Source: Magnetococcales bacterium (lineage in GTDB: Bacteria; Pseudomonadota; Magnetococcia; Magnetococcales; JADFYX01). From it: 64,000 nucleotides of DNA. Shown one piece after another: positions 44,005-53,277 of the stretch. The notes under the pieces were generated by a model that saw nothing but the letters and a program-made list of their open reading frames with translations, did no database searches and was not told the DNA's origin. The stretch is from assembly GCA_002753565.1 (NCBI GenBank), contig PEAM01000001.1:62001-126000 (forward strand). Direction: 5' to 3'. The position numbers and the translations under genes were made by a program. Numbering within the stretch: position 1 is the first letter of the stretch; each line of letters starts with the position of its first letter.

Positions 44005-46128
44005 TTATAACTTACCATAATAACCCTCTTTGAGGGCATCGAAAAGATTGGCGGCAGTATGATTCTCTCCGTCATACTCAACAATTTCATCGCCTTTTAC
44101 TTCGATAACGTCACCATCATCCAGAGTAAACCGATAGGTGGTCGCTGCCAGATCTTCCGACTTCACCAGGACACCCTGGAAGGCCTCCGGGTTAAAGCGG
44201 AAAGTGGTGCACCCTTTCAACCCTTTATCGAAAGCATAGTGGTAGATCTTCTTGAACTCTTCAAAAGGGTAGTCCGTCGGCACATTGATGGTTTTGGAGA
44301 TGGAGGAGTCGATCCACTTTTGCGCGGCGGCCTGAATATCCACATGGGCTCGGGGAGAGATCTTGTTGGTATCGATAAAGTTGGCGGTTGGGCGGTTTTC
44401 AGGCTCCTCTGCCTGAGGGTCTGCCAGGGGGTTGATGGCAGCACGATAGGCTAAGAGTTCATAGGAGAGCACATCCACCTTCTCCTTGGTTTTTCGCCCC
44501 TCTTGGATCACATTCCGGCTATAGATATGGGAAAAGCTTGGCTCAATGCCGTTGGAGGCGTTATTGGCCAGAGAGAGGGAGATGGTGCCGGTAGGGGCGA
44601 TGGAGGTGTGGTGAGAAAAGCGGCTGCCAAACTCGGCAATCTGCTTGCGCAGCGCTTCAGGAAACTGCGCCAGATAGCGGCTGTAGTTGGCCATCAGAAC
44701 CTTGCCCGGCAGAAGATCTCCCTCCCGAATGCCATCTTCCACCATTTGAGGCCGCTGGGCCAGCATGGCGGCGGTGACGGTAAAGGTCTCTTCCATGATC
44801 GGAGCCGGACCTTTCTCTCCTGCCAGATCCACCCCCTCTTCCCAGCCGGTGATGGCCATCTCTCGGGCAATTCTGTCGGTAAACGCCACCGAGGCCTCAT
44901 CACCGTAGGTCATACCCAACATGATGATGGTGGAGCCAAGCCCCAAAAAGCCCATGCCATGACGACGTTTCCGCTCAATCTCTTCGCCCTGTTCTGGGAG
45001 GGGAAGTCCGTGAATCTCCACCACATTATCCATCATTCGGGTGAAAATCCGTACCACCTCCTTATACCGGTCCCAGTCAAAGCTGGCCTGGTCCGAAAAG
45101 GGGTTTTCAACAAAACGGGTCAGATTGACCGATCCCAACAGACAGGCTCCATGGGGCGGAAGGGGCTGCTCACCACAGGGGTTGGTGGCGCGAATATCCT
45201 CACAGAACCAGTTGTTGTTCATCTCATTGACCTTATCGATGAGAATAAAGCCCGGTTCGGCAAAATCGTAGGTAGAGCGCATGATCAGATCCCAGAGGCT
45301 GCGGGCCGAGACCTTCTTATAGACCCGGCAGGCCACCTCATGGCGTTCATTGGTCTGATACCCTTGGGTAATGGGCCAGGGCCGGTAGATAATAGGGCAG
45401 TTGGGGTCGCCCACCTCTTGACCATTGGCTGGGAAGATAAGTTCCCACTCTTTATCCTCTTTAACCGCCTGCATGAACGAGTCGGTAATCAGGCAGGAGA
45501 GGTTAAACTGCCTCAGACGGCCATCTTCCCGTTTGGCAGAGATGAAATCGCGAATATCAGGATGGGCAATATCGAAGGTGGCCATCTGTGCCCCCCGACG
45601 CCCACCCGCCGAGGAGATGGTGCGGCACATGGCATCAAAAATATCCATGAAGGTCAGAGGGCCAGAGGTACTGGCGCCTGCACCTGCCACCAACGCCCCT
45701 TTGGGCCGCAGGGTGGAAAACTCATAGCCGATGCCACAACCGGCCTTCAGGGTGAGACCGGCCTCTCGGACCATATTGAGAATATCGACCATGGAGTCTT
45801 CCATGATCCCCGAGACGGTACAGTTGATGGTGCTGGTCGATGGTTTATGCTCTTTGGCCCCGGCATTGGAGACAATACGACCCGCCGGAATGGCGCCATT
45901 TCGCAAGGCCCATAAAAATTTTTCGTTCCACTCTTTGCGCAGGCGGGGTTTTTCGGCATCTGCCAGCGCTTTTGCCACCCGTTTGTAGGTACCGTCGATA
46001 TCTTTGTCGATCGGTTTTCCCTTCTGGTTCTTAAGGCGATACTTGCTATCCCAGATATCTTGGGAGGCCGGCTGTAATTCGAGAATTTTCGTCTCTCGCG
46101 ACAAACTATTTTTTGTCCCGCTGGGCAT
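44005..46128 (-). CDS. nrdJa: NrdJa, adenosylcobalamin-dependent ribonucleotide reductase
   Basis: A 707-aa class II ribonucleotide reductase that makes deoxynucleotides without oxygen or an iron subunit. Active-site signature NPCGEQPLPPHGACLLGSVN and the loop with STINCTVSG and AGCGIGYEFS are present. No ATP-cone is visible at the N-terminus. ATG 46128 fits an AAGGA eight bases upstream; the ORF start at 46137 is less likely. Split from nrdJb, as in Pseudomonas. Confidence 0.93.
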   Translation of the reverse strand: MPSGTKNSLSRETKILELQPASQDIWDSKYRLKNQKGKPIDKDIDGTYKRVAKALADAEKPRLRKEWNEKFLWALRNGAIPAGRIVSNAGAKEHKPSTSTINCTVSGIMEDSMVDILNMVREAGLTLKAGCGIGYEFSTLRPKGALVAGAGASTSGPLTFMDIFDAMCRTISSAGGRRGAQMATFDIAHPDIRDFISAKREDGRLRQFNLSCLITDSFMQAVKEDKEWELIFPANGQEVGDPNCPIIYRPWPITQGYQTNERHEVACRVYKKVSARSLWDLIMRSTYDFAEPGFILIDKVNEMNNNWFCEDIRATNPCGEQPLPPHGACLLGSVNLTRFVENPFSDQASFDWDRYKEVVRIFTRMMDNVVEIHGLPLPEQGEEIERKRRHGMGFLGLGSTIIMLGMTYGDEASVAFTDRIAREMAITGWEEGVDLAGEKGPAPIMEETFTVTAAMLAQRPQMVEDGIREGDLLPGKVLMANYSRYLAQFPEALRKQIAEFGSRFSHHTSIAPTGTISLSLANNASNGIEPSFSHIYSRNVIQEGRKTKEKVDVLSYELLAYRAAINPLADPQAEEPENRPTANFIDTNKISPRAHVDIQAAAQKWIDSSISKTINVPTDYPFEEFKKIYHYAFDKGLKGCTTFRFNPEAFQGVLVKSEDLAATTYRFTLDDGDVIEVKGDEIVEYDGENHTAANLFDALKEGYYGKL

Positions 46129-46314
46129 GAAATACATCCTTAACGAAAATAAGCAGTTAGCTTGTTAAATCATTAAAATCAATATGTTATAGGAGAGATA
46201 ACACTCTAACACTCCCCTCCATCAAAAGGGAAGTGTTGCTTTTCATCCAAGAGGGGGCTTGGTCGGGAACCCCTCATTTTTTTTCTGTAAATTGGTCTGT
46301 TTTTTTTTGCCAAA

Positions 46315-46348
46315 AGAAAAAAGCCTCCCCCCTTAACAGTAGAGGGGC
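46315..46348 (-). terminator. Probable terminator after engB
   Basis: On the minus strand, CCCCT...AGGGGGG forms a short stem and is followed by a run of T (A run at 46315-46321), about 50 bases after the engB stop. Confidence 0.6.
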
Positions 46349-46394
46349 GATGGATTGCTGGATGGGGATGGAGAAGCGTTTCACATTAATGGGA

Positions 46395-47066
46395 TTAGGC
46401 TGAAGAAGGCGACTCCTGGTCGACCGCCAGCAGAGACTCAATACGGCTCCAGAGCAGGGGAATCCCCTCCCCGGTGAGGGCCGAAACCGGGACCACCGGA
46501 AGAATGGAGAAGCCGGGGGTTTTTTGGAGGGTCAGGGTCAACGCTTTGATGGCTTGCCGTCTGGGGTTGGCGCGCAGTTTGTCAATCTTTGTCGCCACCG
46601 GCAGGTAGGAGACCCCCTGGGTGGCCAGGTGTTCCATCAAGGCCCGATCCAGATCGGTCACCCCTCGACGCAGATCCAACAGCAGAATCACCCCACGCAG
46701 ATTGCGCCGAGTGGAAAAATAGCCACCGATGGAGCGGTCCCAAACCTCCCGTTTCTGTTTTTGGATGCGAGCAAACCCATAGCCGGGCAGGTCGACAAAC
46801 GACCAGCATTGATTGATGAGAAAAAAGTTGATCTCTCGTGTTCGCCCCGGTGTTTTGCTGACCCGAGCCAGTTTGCGCCGCCCCAGCAGGCGGTTGAGAA
46901 GAGAGGATTTGCCGACATTGGATCGGCCGGCAAAGGCGGTTTCGGGTAAGTTTTCGGGTGGAAACCCTTGGGCGTTGACGGCGCCGGTGATAAATTCCGC
47001 CTGAAAGACGTTAGGGGGCTTTTCTGGTTTTTTGACTGTTTTATCAGTGACTTGTTTGCTGATCAT
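46395..47066 (-). CDS. engB: Ribosome biogenesis GTPase EngB/YsxC
   Basis: A 223-aa GTPase needed for assembly of the large ribosomal subunit. G1 GRSNVGKSS, the TPGRTREINFF switch, G3 DLPGYG and G4 TKID are present in order. It is divergent from dusB, with a 92-base gap. Confidence 0.95.
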   Translation of the reverse strand: MISKQVTDKTVKKPEKPPNVFQAEFITGAVNAQGFPPENLPETAFAGRSNVGKSSLLNRLLGRRKLARVSKTPGRTREINFFLINQCWSFVDLPGYGFARIQKQKREVWDRSIGGYFSTRRNLRGVILLLDLRRGVTDLDRALMEHLATQGVSYLPVATKIDKLRANPRRQAIKALTLTLQKTPGFSILPVVPVSALTGEGIPLLWSRIESLLAVDQESPSSA

Positions 47067-47164
47067 GGTCTTATCGTTCTCTCGTAGACATCTTTTAAGT
47101 TGATTTGTTCTCTGTTTGTCGATAAAAATGCCTAATTATTAGGCAGAGAAGGATTGTCTTGATC

Positions 47165-48193
47165 ATGCTACTTACCCGCTCCCAAACATTTGACCCCATT
47201 GTAACCCTCTTTTCCCAAAAGAAAAAAGGTCGGCTCTCCATTCCCCTTATCCTGGCACCCATGGCGGGGGTGACCGATCTCCCTTTTCGTCAGCTTGCCC
47301 ATCGGTATGGGGCCGACTTGACCGTTTCAGAGATGGTGGCCTCTCAGGCGATGATCCGTCAAACCCCCAAGAGCCTTAAAATTGCCACCAGCAGCCGGGA
47401 AGAGGGGCTTGAGGCGGTACAGATTGCCGGGTCCGACCCTGAAGTGATGGCGGAGGCGGCTCGGATGAATGTGGCGTTGGGGGCGCAGATCATCGATATC
47501 AATATGGGGTGCCCGGTCAAAAAAATTGTCAAAAACGGTGCCGGCTCGGCACTGCTTCGGGATGAGAAGCGGATTGGAGAGATCTTGCTGGCGGTTATCG
47601 CGGCCGTGCCGGTACCGGTTACCATCAAAATTCGATTGGGGTGGGATGAAACCCTGCTCAATGCGGTATCGGTCGCTCGACTGGCAGAGTCTTTGGGGGT
47701 GCGTTGTGTGACGGTCCATGGTCGAACCCGTGCCCAGATGTATCGGGGTAAGGCAGATTGGGAGGCCATTGGTCGAGTCAAGGCGGCTGTCTCCATTCCG
47801 GTTATCGGCAACGGCGATGTCACCACCCCGCAAGAGGCCAGAGAGATGCAAGAGGTGGCAGGGGTGGACGGTATCATGATCGGGCGGGGGAGTTATGGTC
47901 GCCCTTGGATTTTTCGGCAGGTGGCTGCTTATCTCTCGGGTGAAACAGGGGATGACCAGCCCAGCCTGCAAGAGCGGGAGCAGGTGGTAGTCGACCATTT
48001 CCAGGCGATGATCCGCTTTTATGGTGAGACCATCGGTAACCGGATGGCCCGTAAACATCTGGCTTGGTACACCAAAGGGATGGTCGGTGGTGCCCAGTTC
48101 AGGAAAGAGGTCAACCAATCGGCTGATTCAGAGCGTAGTCTGGCTCTGACCCTGGCCTTTTTTAAAGATCAACAGCAGCGGAGGGCCGCCTGA
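47165..48193 (+). CDS. dusB: tRNA-dihydrouridine synthase DusB
   Basis: A 342-aa flavoenzyme that reduces uridine in the tRNA D-loop. APMAGVTDLPFR, GCPVKKIVKNGAGSALLRD with its catalytic cysteine, VHGRTRAQMY and GNGDVTTPQEA are the family signatures. The start may be ATG 47165 or TTG 47159 (an AAGGA is near). The genes dusB, ntrB and ntrC follow with almost no gap, the classical nifR3-ntrBC order of alphaproteobacteria. Confidence 0.95.
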   Translation: MLLTRSQTFDPIVTLFSQKKKGRLSIPLILAPMAGVTDLPFRQLAHRYGADLTVSEMVASQAMIRQTPKSLKIATSSREEGLEAVQIAGSDPEVMAEAARMNVALGAQIIDINMGCPVKKIVKNGAGSALLRDEKRIGEILLAVIAAVPVPVTIKIRLGWDETLLNAVSVARLAESLGVRCVTVHGRTRAQMYRGKADWEAIGRVKAAVSIPVIGNGDVTTPQEAREMQEVAGVDGIMIGRGSYGRPWIFRQVAAYLSGETGDDQPSLQEREQVVVDHFQAMIRFYGETIGNRMARKHLAWYTKGMVGGAQFRKEVNQSADSERSLALTLAFFKDQQQRRAA

Positions 48194-49264
48194 ATGGGAG
48201 AGAGCAGCGACGATCTTTTTTCTAATGAAGTGTTGTGGAATCTCCTGGATTGCGGCTTGATAGCGGTTGACTCCCAATGCATCGTTCGCAACATGAACGC
48301 TTCGGCAGAGAGACTTTTTGGCAAGTCGGGTCGTCATGTGTTGGGGGAGACCTTGGAGAAGCTGCTGCCGGGACATCCGGTGGCTCTGGATCTGATTACG
48401 CGGGCCTACAACCTGAAAATGCCCTGTCGACTGCGGAACTCGCAACTGTTTCCCGCTCCGGGTGTCTCCCTGTCGGTCTCTCTGACCGCTGTGCCGCTGT
48501 TAAATGTCAACGGGGAGCCGGAAGGGGCGCTTTTGCAGTTGGAAGAGGTGGGAGAGGCAGAGCGACTGGAAGGGGACCAACGACTGAGTGATACCCTGGA
48601 CTCTCTGGGCAATATGGCCATGGCGGTTGCCCACGAGGTAAAAAACCCCCTGGCCGGTATTCGGGGTGCGGCGCAACTGCTGGAGATGGAGGTGACCGAG
48701 AAATCGGCTGTAGCCTGCACCGACCTGATTCGCACCGAGGTGGACCGGATCAGCCGTCTGCTGGACAAACTGTTGGGATTGGCTGACGATCAGCTTCTTC
48801 AGGAGCAAGAGGTCAATATTCATGAGATCTTAAACCATGTCATCCAGGTGTGTGAGCATGGTGAACCGGTTCCCATCCGAGATTTTGATCCCTCCCTGCC
48901 GACGATTCGCGGTGATCGAGATCAGCTTATCCAGCTTTTTTTGAATTTAACTCAAAATGCCATAGAGGCAGCCGGCCCCCATGGCGAGGTTCTTCTCAGC
49001 AGCCGTATTTCAGACCGAATCCGCTTTGAACACGGTCGCAGACGACATTTTATCATGGTAGAAGTGAGAGATACTGGTCAGGGGATCTCCCAGGCCCTTC
49101 TTAAAAGAATTTTTCTGCCCTTTGTCACATCCAAACACAAGGGGACGGGGCTTGGTCTGGCGATCTCTCAAAAGATAGTCAATGAGCATGGGGGGTTGAT
49201 CGAGGTGGAGAGTGAACCAGGTCGAACGATTTTCCGAGTCTTTCTCCATGTGTACGGCTCATGA
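48194..49264 (+). CDS. ntrB: Nitrogen regulation sensor kinase NtrB
   Basis: A 356-aa cytosolic histidine kinase that phosphorylates NtrC under nitrogen limitation, under control of PII. A PAS domain (~15-120) precedes the H box AHEVKNPLAGIRGAAQLL (His147) and the ATPase domain with NLTQNAIEAA, DTGQGI and GTGLGLAISQ. It has no membrane segment. It starts at the dusB stop and its end overlaps the ntrC start by four bases. Confidence 0.93.
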   Translation: MGESSDDLFSNEVLWNLLDCGLIAVDSQCIVRNMNASAERLFGKSGRHVLGETLEKLLPGHPVALDLITRAYNLKMPCRLRNSQLFPAPGVSLSVSLTAVPLLNVNGEPEGALLQLEEVGEAERLEGDQRLSDTLDSLGNMAMAVAHEVKNPLAGIRGAAQLLEMEVTEKSAVACTDLIRTEVDRISRLLDKLLGLADDQLLQEQEVNIHEILNHVIQVCEHGEPVPIRDFDPSLPTIRGDRDQLIQLFLNLTQNAIEAAGPHGEVLLSSRISDRIRFEHGRRRHFIMVEVRDTGQGISQALLKRIFLPFVTSKHKGTGLGLAISQKIVNEHGGLIEVESEPGRTIFRVFLHVYGS

Positions 49265-50727
49265 ATAATCAGACAAAAACCATTCTGGTTGCCGATGATG
49301 ACGGAGCTATCCGCTTTGTGTTGGAGGCAGCACTTACCAAGGCCGGCTTTAAGGTCCACACCTTTGAAGATGGCCGGGATCTGTTGGCCTTTTCTGCTCA
49401 AGGTCGGGGTGATCTGGTCATCACCGATATTGTCATGCCATCCGGTTCCGGGCTGGACCTGCTCAAGACCATCCATGCCAGCCGCCCGACCCTGCCGGTG
49501 ATCGTCATCACGGCACAAAGCACCTTGAAAAATGCGGTCCGAGCCTTTGAACGGGGGGCGTTTGACTATCTGTCCAAGCCGTTTGATATCATCAAGTTGG
49601 TCGATCTGGTCAAACGGGCTTTGGCTCAGGGCAGTGGTCGGAGTAAGCCGGTTCGGCGGGTGGATGCCGACCGTTTCGGGGGCTTTATCGGCTCTTCCCT
49701 GGCCATGCAGGAGCTTTTCCGTACCATTGGCAGGCTCTCCAACTCAGAGATGACCGTTCTCATCCACGGTGAGTCGGGTACCGGCAAAGAGTTGGTGGCC
49801 CGAGCGGTCCATGCCCATAGTCCCCGTCGCAACGGTCCCATGACCACCATCAATATGGCGGCGATTCCCAAAAATTTGATCGAAAGTGAGCTTTTCGGCC
49901 ATGAAAAGGGGGCCTTTACCGGTGCCATCTCCCGTCGCACCGGCCATTTCGAGAGGGCCAAGGAGGGGACGCTCTTTTTGGATGAGATTGGTGATATGCC
50001 CATGGAGGCCCAAACGCGTCTTTTACGGGTCATTCAAAATGGTACCTTTACCCGTGTGGGAGGGAATGAAAACCTCAAAGCCAATGTCCGTATCATCGCC
50101 GCAACCCATCAAGACCTCCCGGCTGCCATTCGCGATGGTCGTTTCCGAGAGGATCTATACTATCGACTGAACGTGGTTCCCCTCCATGTCCCCTCCCTGA
50201 GGGCCAGGCGTGAGGATATTCCTCTTCTGGCGGAGTTTTTTTTGGCAAAAGTGACCCGTGATATGGGTGCCCAGCCCAAAAGGTTTTCGCCCGAGGCGAT
50301 GGATCATCTCATGAGCTATAACTGGCCGGGCAATGTGCGGGAGTTGGAAAATCTGGTTCAGAGGCTGATGGTTCTGGTCCCTCATGATGCGATTCTTCCC
50401 GAGCATATGGATCTGTCGGTGCCGGTGGAGCCTTCACCGTCCAGAGAGGTCAAGCTTCCTCCTCTGGAGCAGCCGGTTCAACGGGCCGATTCTATCCTGC
50501 CGGGTCCACCCTTGAAAGAGGCGGTGATCTCACTTGTCGAACACCATTTTGCCTCGCCCGATGGCAGGGATATAAAAAATATGTATCAAGTCATTGTGCA
50601 GAAGGTTGAGGAGGCGCTGATTGTGCGGGTCTTGCAGGAAACCCGCGGAAACAGGGTGAAAGCGGCTGGTATACTGGGTATAAATCGCAACACCCTCAGA
50701 AAAAAAATACAGGAGTTGGGCCTTTAG
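49261..50727 (+). CDS. ntrC: Nitrogen regulation response regulator NtrC
   Basis: A 488-aa sigma-54 activator. The receiver domain has Asp56 in VITDIVMP; the AAA+ domain has GESGTGKE and the sigma-54 contact loop GAFTGA; a Fis-type helix-turn-helix (NRVKAAGILGINRNTLRKKI) ends it. It is translationally coupled to ntrB. Direct targets are not visible in the window. Confidence 0.95.
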   Translation: MNNQTKTILVADDDGAIRFVLEAALTKAGFKVHTFEDGRDLLAFSAQGRGDLVITDIVMPSGSGLDLLKTIHASRPTLPVIVITAQSTLKNAVRAFERGAFDYLSKPFDIIKLVDLVKRALAQGSGRSKPVRRVDADRFGGFIGSSLAMQELFRTIGRLSNSEMTVLIHGESGTGKELVARAVHAHSPRRNGPMTTINMAAIPKNLIESELFGHEKGAFTGAISRRTGHFERAKEGTLFLDEIGDMPMEAQTRLLRVIQNGTFTRVGGNENLKANVRIIAATHQDLPAAIRDGRFREDLYYRLNVVPLHVPSLRARREDIPLLAEFFLAKVTRDMGAQPKRFSPEAMDHLMSYNWPGNVRELENLVQRLMVLVPHDAILPEHMDLSVPVEPSPSREVKLPPLEQPVQRADSILPGPPLKEAVISLVEHHFASPDGRDIKNMYQVIVQKVEEALIVRVLQETRGNRVKAAGILGINRNTLRKKIQELGL

Positions 50728-50753
50728 TTGGAGTAGTAAAGTGAATAGAGGTG

Positions 50754-50782
50754 TTGACAGGGATTTTGGATTGAAATAAGGT
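50754..50782 (+). promoter_or_regulatory. Possible promoter of the F0 ATP synthase operon
   Basis: A perfect TTGACA at 50754-50759 is followed, 17 bases on, by the weak TAAGGT at 50777-50782. It lies in the gap between ntrC and atpI, the right place for a promoter of the atp operon. Confidence 0.4.
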
Positions 50783-50807
50783 ACGTTGGTTCACAGGGGT
50801 TGCTGTT

Positions 50808-51116
50808 ATGTCTGAATTGAAAAAAGAGCCTGAGGTGCGGGCTCCGGAAGTTCCCCAAAATCACTTCCCAGAGGGGTCGGGAACAGATTTGGCAGACAAG
50901 ACAGAAAAAAAAGGCGACGACTCCGGTAGAAATGCCGGCCTCGGTATGGCCATGCGTCTGGGAACAGAGTTGGTGGTTGCCACCATGATTGGAACAGGGA
51001 TGGGTTATTGGCTGGATAGCCAGTTGGGGACAGAACCCTGGTTACTCATTTTTTTTCTGATTCTTGGTTCGGTGGCTGGGTTTAAAAATGTTTATCGGAT
51101 TGTCAACCCGGGCTGA
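50808..51116 (+). CDS. atpI: ATP synthase AtpI/AtpZ-like protein
   Basis: A 102-aa membrane protein with a charged N-terminal third and two hydrophobic helices (~50-95, with GTGMGYWLDSQLGTEPWLL). It is the small AtpI/AtpZ-type protein that heads F0 operons and may help c-ring assembly or ion supply. atpB follows after ~80 bases. Confidence 0.85.
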   Translation: MSELKKEPEVRAPEVPQNHFPEGSGTDLADKTEKKGDDSGRNAGLGMAMRLGTELVVATMIGTGMGYWLDSQLGTEPWLLIFFLILGSVAGFKNVYRIVNPG

Positions 51117-51197
51117 ACCGCGGTAGTCAATCGACCAGGTAGTGACCCTTTGGTCATTGGCAGTCAATCGATATAAGTCAAGGAACCGGTCGGAACG

Positions 51198-51983
51198 ATG
51201 ACACTGATCTCCTCCGCAATAGCATCTGAGGTTGCTCAAGCAGCTGCTGAGCCGAAAATGGAGCCTCTTCACCATTTTCAAGTCCATAAATTTGTGGATT
51301 TTTCCCTGCTGGGAATCGACCTGTCGGTATCCAACTCCGTGCTCTGGATGTGGATTGCTGCTGGTTTGGCTTTCCTCTTTTTTACCTACGGTTTGAGAAA
51401 TACCAAGCAGGTTCCCGGACGGATGCAGAGTCTGGTTGAGTTGGGCTACCTTTTTATTCTCGACATGGTCGATGATATCATCGGTAAAAAGGATGGGAGA
51501 AAATTTTTCCCTTATATTTTCTCTCTCTTCTATTTTATTCTTTTTTGTAATCTTTCCGGATTGATCCCCGGCTCGTTCACGGTGACATCACAAATTATTG
51601 TGACCGGTACTTTTGCAGCCATTATCGTCGGATTTGCCCTGTTGTTTGGTTTTTACAACCATGGCATACACTACTTTAAGTTTTTTGTTCCAACGGGTGT
51701 TCCGGTTCTGCTTATGCCACTGATGGTCCCTATTGAGATCATCTCGTTTTTAGCGCGTCCGGTTTCACTCAGCGTCCGTCTGTTTGCCAATATGACGGCG
51801 GGTCACACCATGTTGGCTGTGATGTTTTTCTATGTGGTTACCCTGCCGATTTTTGGGGCTTGGTTGCCCTTTGGGTTTACCGTCGTGTTTACAGGCGTGG
51901 AAATCTTTATCGGCTTTATCCAAGCTTACATCTTTACAATTCTCACCTGTGTCTATATTAATGATGCTATTCATTTGCATTGA
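51198..51983 (+). CDS. atpB: ATP synthase F0 subunit a
   Basis: A 261-aa membrane subunit that forms the proton half-channels. SLSVRLFANMTAGH carries the essential arginine; five to six hydrophobic helices are visible. It lies between atpI and atpE. Confidence 0.95.
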   Translation: MTLISSAIASEVAQAAAEPKMEPLHHFQVHKFVDFSLLGIDLSVSNSVLWMWIAAGLAFLFFTYGLRNTKQVPGRMQSLVELGYLFILDMVDDIIGKKDGRKFFPYIFSLFYFILFCNLSGLIPGSFTVTSQIIVTGTFAAIIVGFALLFGFYNHGIHYFKFFVPTGVPVLLMPLMVPIEIISFLARPVSLSVRLFANMTAGHTMLAVMFFYVVTLPIFGAWLPFGFTVVFTGVEIFIGFIQAYIFTILTCVYINDAIHLH

Positions 51984-52053
51984 TGATGATGGATAACGCT
52001 GAGATTTTGGCTTTTTTAACTTTTTTTGATTTGATCTTAGGAGAACAAAAATA

Positions 52054-52281
52054 ATGGATAGCTCTGCCGCTGCTCTTATCGGTATGGGACTGGCCGCTGC
52101 CGGTTTTGCCGGTTCCGGTATAGGTCTTGGAACATTGTTCGGCAAAGCCATTGAGGCTATTGCCCGTCAGCCGGGTGCTGAATCTCAGGTTTCCAAATAC
52201 ATCTGGATTGGTATGGCCTTCGTGGAAGCGGTTGCGCTGTATGGTCTGGTTGTGGTCTTCATCATCATGGGTAAAGGGTAA
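52054..52281 (+). CDS. atpE: ATP synthase F0 subunit c
   Basis: A 75-aa two-helix proteolipid. The polar loop ARQPGAE follows helix 1 and the proton-binding Glu is in GMAFVEAVALYG in helix 2. The Na-type ligand pattern is absent, so a proton ring is inferred. It sits five bases before the subunit b-type gene; the gap before it is 70 bases. Confidence 0.95.
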   Translation: MDSSAAALIGMGLAAAGFAGSGIGLGTLFGKAIEAIARQPGAESQVSKYIWIGMAFVEAVALYGLVVVFIIMGKG

Positions 52282-52285
52282 GGCG

Positions 52286-52849
52286 ATGATATCCGTTGCA
52301 CACGCAGCGGCTGAGGAGCATGCCAAATCGGCAGGTATGCCCCAGTTCGAGCCCTCAATGTTTGAGCATCAGATCGTCTGGTCGGTTATTTCGTTTCTGA
52401 TCCTTCTTCATCTGCTGAAAAAACACGTTCTTCCAGCCATCAACGACCTCCTGGATGCCCGTGCCAAAAAGATTGAAGAGGATCTCGATAGTGCGAAGTT
52501 AGCTCGCAAACAGGCTGAAAAATCTCAGACCGATCTGAATAATCAACTGGCTTCCGCACGCCAAATGGCTTCAGAAACCATGGATCAGGCACGTGTCGAT
52601 GCAGCTCGCCATAGAGAACAAGCTGTGGAGGAGTTGAATGCGGAACTAGCCAAAAAGAAAAATGCTGCTCTACTTGAAATCGAAGCAGCCAAGAAGAAGG
52701 CCCTTGCTGAAGTGCAGGCGACTGTGGTTGATCTAACCATGTTGGCTACAGAAAAGCTGATTGCCAAAAGTGTCACCAAAAGTTCGGCCAGTTCCATGGT
52801 CGAGGAGGCCTTGAAAGAGATCAAAGGGAGCGATGCCAGTTTGCATTGA
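52286..52849 (+). CDS. atpF: ATP synthase F0 subunit b (b'-like)
   Basis: A 187-aa stator subunit. One membrane helix (IVWSVISFLILLHLL) precedes a long charged coiled coil. The start MISVAHAAAEEHAKSAGMPQ resembles the b' type of alphaproteobacteria. ATG 52286 lies four bases after the atpE stop with GTAAGG just upstream; a longer in-frame start at 52127 would overlap atpE. In most alphaproteobacteria a second b gene follows, but here a terminator does. Confidence 0.92.
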   Translation: MISVAHAAAEEHAKSAGMPQFEPSMFEHQIVWSVISFLILLHLLKKHVLPAINDLLDARAKKIEEDLDSAKLARKQAEKSQTDLNNQLASARQMASETMDQARVDAARHREQAVEELNAELAKKKNAALLEIEAAKKKALAEVQATVVDLTMLATEKLIAKSVTKSSASSMVEEALKEIKGSDASLH

Positions 52850-52971
52850 GTCTCTATTCTCATAGGGTGAGAAGGGGGTGGCTGTCGGGTTTGTGACAGT
52901 GGATTCCACTCTCTCCTGATCTGTTGTGGTCTGTTGATCTTTGGATCATGAAGAGCACATTGAGAGATAAA

Positions 52972-53002
52972 AAAACCACCCTGAAGCTTGGGGTGGTTTT
53001 TT
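52972..53002 (+). terminator. Terminator of the F0 operon
   Basis: AAAACCACCC pairs with GGGTGGTTTT around a short loop and is followed by T; it ends the atpI-B-E-F group about 120 bases after the atpF stop. A longer A run before the stem makes it work on the minus strand too. Confidence 0.9.
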
Positions 53003-53065
53003 GTTGTGCGGGGTATGTGTGGGATTATTGTGTTGGGTTCGAGTGTTTGATTGAAAAGGGGTTAT

Positions 53066-53276
53066 AGACAGTTAAAACCAGATTTGGACAACGGTTTAAG
53101 GCAAAGTCAACACCTTGGGAGTCCTTTGCAGGCCTCCAAACCCCCACACTTATCAACTAAAAAAAGCAAAATCAAAGGCTTGGGACCTTGGGCGCTGTTC
53201 AAACCCGCTGGGAAGGCATTTGCCTTCCCAGACCCATCCGCTGCTGTTCTGTGGCAATGTGGATTGGAATATCGAC
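53066..53276 (-). repeat. Dispersed structured repeat, copy C (inverted)
   Basis: The reverse complement matches copies A and B: CGATATTCCAAT head, GGATGGGTCTGGGAAGG, the GGAAGGCA/TGCCTTCC stem, GCCCAAGGTCCC, GGCCTGCAAAGG, and the GCCTTAAACCGTTGT tail. It is more diverged than A and B. It starts one base after the TetR-like stop codon, on the same strand as that gene. Confidence 0.85.
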
Positions 53277-53277
53277 G

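Noticed and set aside
44503-45915. 470-aa reading frame antisense to nrdJa
   Set aside because: It is a shadow of the well-conserved nrdJa coding frame; composition is Gly/His-rich and no domain is seen.
46129-46394. Cobalamin riboswitch before nrdJa
   Set aside because: No B12-box-like GCCACTG element and no fitting fold are visible. A stem near 46207-46244 looks like a weak hairpin only.
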